From the NCBI GenBank assembly GCA_963716925.1, contig CAVQUX010000015.1, forward strand, positions 62,001 to 126,000: a stretch of 64,000 bases of DNA, read 5' to 3'. The translations under genes and the position numbers were made by a program. Source of the DNA: DAISKN01 sp963716925. Lineage in GTDB: Bacteria; Acidobacteriota; Vicinamibacteria; Marinacidobacterales; SMYC01. Below, piece by piece: positions 59,171-64,000 of the stretch (position 1 is its first letter; each line of letters opens with the position of its first letter). The notes under the pieces are model-generated. The model was not told the DNA's origin. It did not search any database and saw only the letters and a program-made list of their open reading frames with translations.

Positions 59171-60643
59171 TTACGGGGTCGGGGCGCTCGAGTGGAGCGG
59201 CTCCAGGTCGAACAGGTAGTACTCCTCGAAGGAATAGGCCCGGCAGCAACCGCCGACGACCCGGAAGAGCGGCTTTCGAGGACGATCGCGATAGATCCGC
59301 GCCGGCACCACGAAGTAGCGATAGCGGACATCTCCACGGAGAGCGTCCTCGAAGAGGGAGAGCCGGTTGACGCCGTCCTGGATCACGCGGTCGGCATAGT
59401 ACGCATCGCGCGCGTCGATGGGGGTCAGCAGGAGGATGCCCTCATCCGGGCGCGTGAGCTCGTGGAGCTTCACCCCGAACGCGGCGGGCTCTCTGGGAAG
59501 TGAATCCACCCGGCGGATTCCCGCCGTCAGGAGGAACAGGGAGAGCGCCGTCGAGGAAGCTGCGAGGATTAGCGTCCGTCCCCGGCGTAGGGAATCCGCG
59601 ATCCGCAACAATCCCGAAGCCGCCGCGAACGAAAGACCCGGCCCGAGATACATCGACCAGTAGTCGTGAACGAAAGCTCCCAGGGGGAACAGCAGGATGT
59701 GCGCGAGCCCCCAGAGGAGGAGTATCCGAACGGCGCCCGAAGCTCCGCCCGCGGCCAAGACGGCGCCGAAGGCGGCGAGAGCGAGGAGGGGGACCGTGTA
59801 GAGAGAGTCCAGATGGCTCGCCAATCGGACCAGCCAATCGCGCGGTGTGGGTGTCCTGATGGGCCGCCCGGGAATTCGTCCGGGAGGGACACGAACTCCC
59901 GACCAGAACAGGAACGAATCCAGGGGGGTCGATTGCAGGTATTGCTGGCGAGGATGCGGCGCCACGAAGCGCGCGTAGAGCAGGAAGGCGAGAACGAGGA
60001 AGAGAGAGCCTGCGAGAAGACCCACGGCCCACCGCCTCCGATCGGGCCGGAAGAACAAGGCGTGAAGCGCCAGGAGCCCCGAGAGATAGTGAATGGGCCA
60101 GTCGAAAGCCGCGCCGAGAACGAGCGCCGCGGCGGCGAGCAGCGGCCTCTTTTCCTCGTACGCGAGGAAGAGCAGCAGCCCGAAGAAGACGACCGGCGGC
60201 CCCTGGGGGTCGACGTGCGCGCCGTAGAGGGTCTCGAGAGGCGCCAGGGAAAAGAGAGCCGCGGCCAGGAGTCCGGTCTCCCGGGACGCGATCCTCGAAC
60301 CGAGCCGGAAGACGAGGACGATCGAGCCGAGACCGAAGAGCAGGGGAACCAATCGGGCGGTCCACTCGTGCTCGCCGAAGAGGTGAAACGCGGCCGAGAC
60401 CGTGAGCCCGATGCCCGGCGGGTGGGTCAGATAGTAGCGGCGGTCCTCGCGTGCGACGGTACCGGTACTGATGACCGGCGCGAAGCGAGTCTCGAGATAT
60501 CCGTAGCGGAGGTAATTTCGCGCGATATTGCTGTAGAAAGCGCCGCCCCAGCCATTATGATCGCCGTGGCTCCAGGGACGATCGATCCCCCGGCTTCGCA
60601 CGATCGCGGCGGCGACCACCAGGAGCAGGAGAAGACGCTTCAC
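59171..60643 (-). CDS. GT-C-type membrane glycosyltransferase-like protein
   Basis: A 490-residue protein with about ten to eleven transmembrane helices and the GT-C layout. The first extracytoplasmic loop has HGDHNGWGGAFYSNIARNYLRYGYL and then YYLTHPPGIG, like PMT/ArnT transferases. The C-terminal 90 residues are a soluble domain with a Cys pair (GGCCRAY). The acceptor is unknown. It is divergent from the next GT-C gene (24-nt gap) and is transcribed toward the PQQ gene. Confidence 0.7.
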   Translation of the reverse strand: MKRLLLLLVVAAAIVRSRGIDRPWSHGDHNGWGGAFYSNIARNYLRYGYLETRFAPVISTGTVAREDRRYYLTHPPGIGLTVSAAFHLFGEHEWTARLVPLLFGLGSIVLVFRLGSRIASRETGLLAAALFSLAPLETLYGAHVDPQGPPVVFFGLLLFLAYEEKRPLLAAAALVLGAAFDWPIHYLSGLLALHALFFRPDRRRWAVGLLAGSLFLVLAFLLYARFVAPHPRQQYLQSTPLDSFLFWSGVRVPPGRIPGRPIRTPTPRDWLVRLASHLDSLYTVPLLALAAFGAVLAAGGASGAVRILLLWGLAHILLFPLGAFVHDYWSMYLGPGLSFAAASGLLRIADSLRRGRTLILAASSTALSLFLLTAGIRRVDSLPREPAAFGVKLHELTRPDEGILLLTPIDARDAYYADRVIQDGVNRLSLFEDALRGDVRYRYFVVPARIYRDRPRKPLFRVVGGCCRAYSFEEYYLFDLEPLHSSAPTP

Positions 60644-60667
60644 GACGGCTTACGATCTGGAAGAAGC

Positions 60668-62146
60668 ATGACCGGTCGCGCGAGATGGGTATCCCTGCTG
60701 GTTCTCGCGGCCGGCCTCCGGTTGTGGTCCATCGACTTCGGGCTCGACATCGAGCGCGCTCGACCGGATGAAGAATTCGTGGTTGGGAAAGGACGCGAGA
60801 TCCTCGAGACCGGCGATCTCAATCCTCACTTCTTCCATTATCCGAGCCTTCTCATGTACGTGGACGCCGCGCTTCTTCTCGCAGCCGGCGACTCGATCGA
60901 GCCGCGTCTCGTCGGCCGTCTGGTCACCGTGGCCTGCGGTGTGGGAACGGTATGGCTCCTCGGTGCGCTGGGAGCGCGCCTGTTCTCGCCCGCCGCGGGT
61001 TGGCTCGCCGCTCTCTTTCTCGCGGCGGCATACCAGCACGTGCGCGAGTCCCACTTCGCGACGACCGACGTTCCCTTCGTGTTTCTCGTAACCGCGAGCC
61101 TGTGGGCGGCTGTGGAAGGAAGGATCCAAGGTCGCCTGTCCTTCTTCCGCCTCTCCGCTTTCCTGGCGGGTCTCGCGGCTTCCACCAAGTATCCCGGGGT
61201 CCTCGCGCTCGTTTCCGCTCTCTTCCTGGGAGCGAGCGTTCCGGGGCTTTCGTTCCGCGATCGGGCGCGCGAGATTCTCCTCGGTTCGGTTCTATTCGCG
61301 GCCTCCTTCGCCATCACCTCGCCCTTTTTTCTGCTCGACCCCGAGGGCGCGCGGCACAGCGTCACCGAGCTCTTCCGCGAGGTCTGGGGCGATCGCCGCC
61401 TCGCCTCCCGCGATCCTCTGTTTCCCCTGACCTTTTCTCTCCTCCACGGCTTGGGGCTTCCACTCCTCAGTCTCGGCCTGATGGGGTTTCTCGCGGGATG
61501 GCGACGCTGGAACGGCTTCCTCCTCGTGCTGTGGTTCGCGACATTCTATGCCGTGGCCGCCGTCACACCAACCCGATTCGCGCGGTACTCCCTGCCGGCG
61601 GTTCCCCCCCTCTGTCTCGCGGCGGCGCTTTTCGTCGAGAGTCTCCCGGCTCGACGGGTGATGAAACAGGGACTGGTTTTCGCGGCGGTCCTCCCTTCGC
61701 TTCTCGACTCGATCTCCTTCGATCGGGTGGTGGGACGGGAAGACACTCGTTCTCTCGCCGCCTCCTGGATTGCCGGGAACCTTCCTCCGGGGACAGCCGT
61801 CATGGTCTCGGAAGGCTATGGCGCGCCCCGGGTTCCCGCGGGCTATCCGGTGCGGGACGTCGGCGTCCGGGTCGGAGCCGTCCGCGATGGGGAGAGAGAA
61901 GGATTCGCGCACCTCGTGACCCACGAGCATCCGGCGCTCCACAGGTTCTCGAGAATCGATCAGAGCCTGGCGAAACGTCTCGGCGCCGCTTCGCTCCTCG
62001 CTCGCTTCACGCCGTTTCGTAACGGAGAGCCGCCGGGGCTCTACGACGAGCTCGACGCGTTCTACGTCCCTTATCAGCGGCCGGGAAGCGTGGATCGGCC
62101 CGGCCCCGTGGTCTCGATCTGGCGGCTCGATTCCATCCGGCCTTGA
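60668..62146 (+). CDS. GT-C-type membrane glycosyltransferase-like protein
   Basis: A 492-residue protein with about ten transmembrane helices. The early loop has ARPDEEFVVGKGREIL (acidic P-D-E motif) and HFFHYPSLLMY. SHFATTDVPFVFL and STKYPGVLALVSALFLG are also typical of GT39-like family members. ATG 60668 has GGAAGAAG upstream. The C-terminal region overlaps the next minus-strand gene by 73 nt on the opposite strand. Confidence 0.72.
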   Translation: MTGRARWVSLLVLAAGLRLWSIDFGLDIERARPDEEFVVGKGREILETGDLNPHFFHYPSLLMYVDAALLLAAGDSIEPRLVGRLVTVACGVGTVWLLGALGARLFSPAAGWLAALFLAAAYQHVRESHFATTDVPFVFLVTASLWAAVEGRIQGRLSFFRLSAFLAGLAASTKYPGVLALVSALFLGASVPGLSFRDRAREILLGSVLFAASFAITSPFFLLDPEGARHSVTELFREVWGDRRLASRDPLFPLTFSLLHGLGLPLLSLGLMGFLAGWRRWNGFLLVLWFATFYAVAAVTPTRFARYSLPAVPPLCLAAALFVESLPARRVMKQGLVFAAVLPSLLDSISFDRVVGREDTRSLAASWIAGNLPPGTAVMVSEGYGAPRVPAGYPVRDVGVRVGAVRDGEREGFAHLVTHEHPALHRFSRIDQSLAKRLGAASLLARFTPFRNGEPPGLYDELDAFYVPYQRPGSVDRPGPVVSIWRLDSIRP

Positions 62147-63699
62147 ATCCAAGGCAACCGGGAAGAGGGTCTCATCCGGTACAGCCAGCCGGAGGGTCCG
62201 GCATCGACGAGCCGAGCGCCCTCGGATTCGATGAGTGGCGCCAGCCGCGGCGCCGCCCTCACGGGACAGAACACCAAAAAGCGCCTGCCCGAGGAGCCAT
62301 AGCGCCCTTCGAGGCGCGAGAGGATGGACGGGTGCCGTTCGATGCGCCGAGTCGTGACGTTGTATCCGCGGCGGTGGGCGAAGTACAGGAAGACGGGATT
62401 CCAGTCCCGGAAGTCCTCGGACTCCACCAGGTAGACGACGAAATCATCGGGCGCGGTCGTTCGATGAATGAACTCCCCGCTCTCCCGGATCCACTCCGTG
62501 GGAGTCGCCGCCAAGTCGTGCATCGCCGTCGTCGAGGCGACGACGGTGTAAACCGCGACCAGCGCGAACGCGGTAGATATCGGGAGGCGGAGCCGCGCTC
62601 CCTCTCTCCGGCGCCATGCACGGCTCAATATGCGCGCGCGGTCCAGGGCGTAGGCCCCGTAGAACGCGAGCGGAAACTCGAAGCCCAGAAGGTAGTAGTT
62701 GTGCCAGGTGAACCGGTTGAAAAAGACGACGAGCGTCAGAATCCATCCGAGAAGCAGCCCCAGAAACAGCGGCTTGTGGCGGCTTCGCGAGCGAAAGGCC
62801 CAGAGGACGGCTCCGACGAGAGCCAGGGCCACGGTCAAGGAGTTGGCGGCGTCATGGTGGAGGACTCCTCCGATTCGGTGCCAGCTTTCTGGATCGAATC
62901 GGTCGGTCAGCGGTCCAAAATACTCCTGAGGTTCGCTGGCGTCGAAAAATCCGGTGACTCCGTTGATCCGATTCGACCAGGCTTTGAAGCCGAGAACCGT
63001 GCCGGAGATGGCGGCGACGTAGGCCAGAAGCTCCGGTGGCGACATCGGTTGGAATCTTCGCCACAGGCTGTCGACGACCAGGGCGACGAAGACCGGCAGG
63101 TAGATGGGACTCTTGATCAGCGTGCTTAGCACGGACCCGACGAGCAGGATCGCGAGCCACAGGAGCCGGCGAGAGCCTTCGACGGCCTCGAGCCGGATGA
63201 AGGCATAGAGCGACAGCAGCGCGAGGCCGATGGCGAGCGGGTCTACGAACGGGGTCTGGTAGTAGAAGAGGTTCATCGGCGAGAAACAAAAGAGGAAGCC
63301 GCAGGCGACGCGATGAATCCGCCCCGTTCCCGCGGCCGCGAGAAGTCGGTCGATCAGGAGGAGGGTGAGGGCGAGAATCGCGACGTTGACCGCTCGAGAC
63401 GTGACCAGCGGGTCGCTTCCGAGGGACCGACAGATCGAGGCGACGAGCAGCTGATAAGCCGGAAAGTCGAAGACGGCGTAAGGGACGTCGAGATTGTACG
63501 TGGCGGGCACGAGCGACGGGCCGCGCTCGACGAACAGCTCGATGTTCGAGGCGACGTGGGCCTGACGAAAGTAGAAGCTGCCGTGGATGGGGGCGTCGAG
63601 GTCCTTGACCATCATCGCCACGGCGGACAGGAGAACCGCGGCCTTCGCCGTGTTCGCGAGGGCGCGCGATGACAAGCGTCGAGGTGGATGCCACCCCAT
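62074..63699 (-). CDS. GT-C-type membrane glycosyltransferase-like protein
   Basis: A 541-residue protein with about ten transmembrane helices. An early loop GSFYFRQAHVASNIELFVERG and FDFPAYQLL resemble the first loop of GT39/PMT-like enzymes, though the acidic pair is weak. The C-terminal half includes FTWHNYYLLGFEFPLAFYGAY and a soluble end. ATG 63699 is chosen because the upstream TTG extension (33 residues) is not hydrophobic and lacks a binding site. The last 24 codons lie antisense to the neighbouring GT-C gene. Confidence 0.62.
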   Translation of the reverse strand: MGWHPPRRLSSRALANTAKAAVLLSAVAMMVKDLDAPIHGSFYFRQAHVASNIELFVERGPSLVPATYNLDVPYAVFDFPAYQLLVASICRSLGSDPLVTSRAVNVAILALTLLLIDRLLAAAGTGRIHRVACGFLFCFSPMNLFYYQTPFVDPLAIGLALLSLYAFIRLEAVEGSRRLLWLAILLVGSVLSTLIKSPIYLPVFVALVVDSLWRRFQPMSPPELLAYVAAISGTVLGFKAWSNRINGVTGFFDASEPQEYFGPLTDRFDPESWHRIGGVLHHDAANSLTVALALVGAVLWAFRSRSRHKPLFLGLLLGWILTLVVFFNRFTWHNYYLLGFEFPLAFYGAYALDRARILSRAWRRREGARLRLPISTAFALVAVYTVVASTTAMHDLAATPTEWIRESGEFIHRTTAPDDFVVYLVESEDFRDWNPVFLYFAHRRGYNVTTRRIERHPSILSRLEGRYGSSGRRFLVFCPVRAAPRLAPLIESEGARLVDAGPSGWLYRMRPSSRLPWIQGRMESSRQIETTGPGRSTLPGR

Positions 63700-63810
63700 T
63701 TGGAGAGCTGGGGAAGCAAGGAGGGTGCCATGGAGGAACGGCAACAGGAGCGCTCGGTTGCCGCCCGTCCGGGAGTGGCGAATCGCCACACGGGGCAAGA
63801 TGCCTCGGGA

Positions 63811-64000
63811 TCAACCGGTCTCGAGGTGCAGCGGCTCTTCCATGCTCCCGATACGCTCGAGCTTTCGATAGAGCGTCTTTCGATCCATGCCCAGAATCTG
63901 GGCGGCGAGCGTCTTGTTGCCGGCAGTGGCCTGCAGCACGCGCAGGATGTAACGTCTCTCGACTTCCTCCATGGTGATGAGCTCCAGCGGATTGTCGCTA
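63811..64000 (-). CDS. C-terminal end of an NtrC-family regulator (partial)
   Basis: The last 63 codons of a gene cut by the window's right edge, read on the minus strand: SDNPLELITMEEVERRYI, then LRVLQATAGNKTLAAQILGMDRKTLYRKLERIG and a short acidic tail ending ETG. This is the Fis-type DNA-binding helix-turn-helix of sigma-54-dependent response regulators. The upstream receiver and AAA+ domains lie beyond the window. It would bind enhancers of sigma-54 promoters. Confidence 0.85.
   Translation of the reverse strand, partial: SDNPLELITMEEVERRYILRVLQATAGNKTLAAQILGMDRKTLYRKLERIGSMEEPLHLETG

Overview
The window is GC-rich chromosomal DNA from a diderm (Gram-negative) bacterium. LpxC, a LapB-type protein, a BamA-like beta-barrel and an AsmA-type protein imply an LPS-bearing outer membrane. 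The DNPR motif in MurE implies meso-diaminopimelate peptidoglycan. The gene content (mraZ-led dcw cluster without ddl, PASTA-tailed FtsI, MA-peptidase/propeller/barrel fusion, GH127 and PQQ enzymes, very many TTG/GTG starts) is most like an uncultivated Acidobacteriota member. That placement is an inference; no rRNA gene is present to test it.

Layout. 1-4.4 kb: an envelope group on + (TPR protein, lipoprotein, and a 1004-residue metallopeptidase/beta-propeller/Omp85-type barrel fusion). 4.5-10.6 kb: the conserved rplU-rpmA-obg-nadD-rsfS block, then a sigma-54 activator with an altered Walker B, a LapA-LapB fusion and comF. 10.6-13.3 kb: an S1/P1-nuclease-like secreted protein, then a tight ECF sigma factor / STAS / orphan small protein / DUF1573 group, with lpxC facing it on the minus strand. 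14.6-21.5 kb: a Yip1-like membrane protein, a small secreted OB-like protein, parC-parE and an AsmA-like protein. 21.5-28.4 kb: an EGF-headed serine beta-lactamase-like protein (-), a secreted amidase (+), and a minus-strand operon of a degenerate YchF-like protein and two GT2 glycosyltransferases.

28.4-45.8 kb is a complete dcw cluster: mraZ-rsmH-ftsL-ftsI-murE-murF-mraY-murD-ftsW-murG-murC-murB-ftsQ-ftsA-ftsZ. The genes are mostly joined by 1-17 nt overlaps. It is headed by a TTGACA promoter and a 10-bp-phased array of GTGGN boxes that look like MraZ operators, and it ends in a hairpin over the ftsZ stop codon. ftsA appears to start at CTG or ATT.

45.8-64 kb is accessory: a reprolysin-like secreted protease (-), a B12-type radical SAM protein and PgeF (+), two related membrane/beta-propeller proteins flanking a GT-C glycosyltransferase (the second copy has a 1-nt frameshift), a GH127 enzyme, a PQQ quinoprotein, three more GT-C-type membrane proteins, and at the right edge the C-terminal Fis-type helix-turn-helix of an NtrC-family regulator. 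No tRNA, rRNA, CRISPR array or insertion sequence was seen. GC-rich hairpin repeats with a shared core follow several stop codons.
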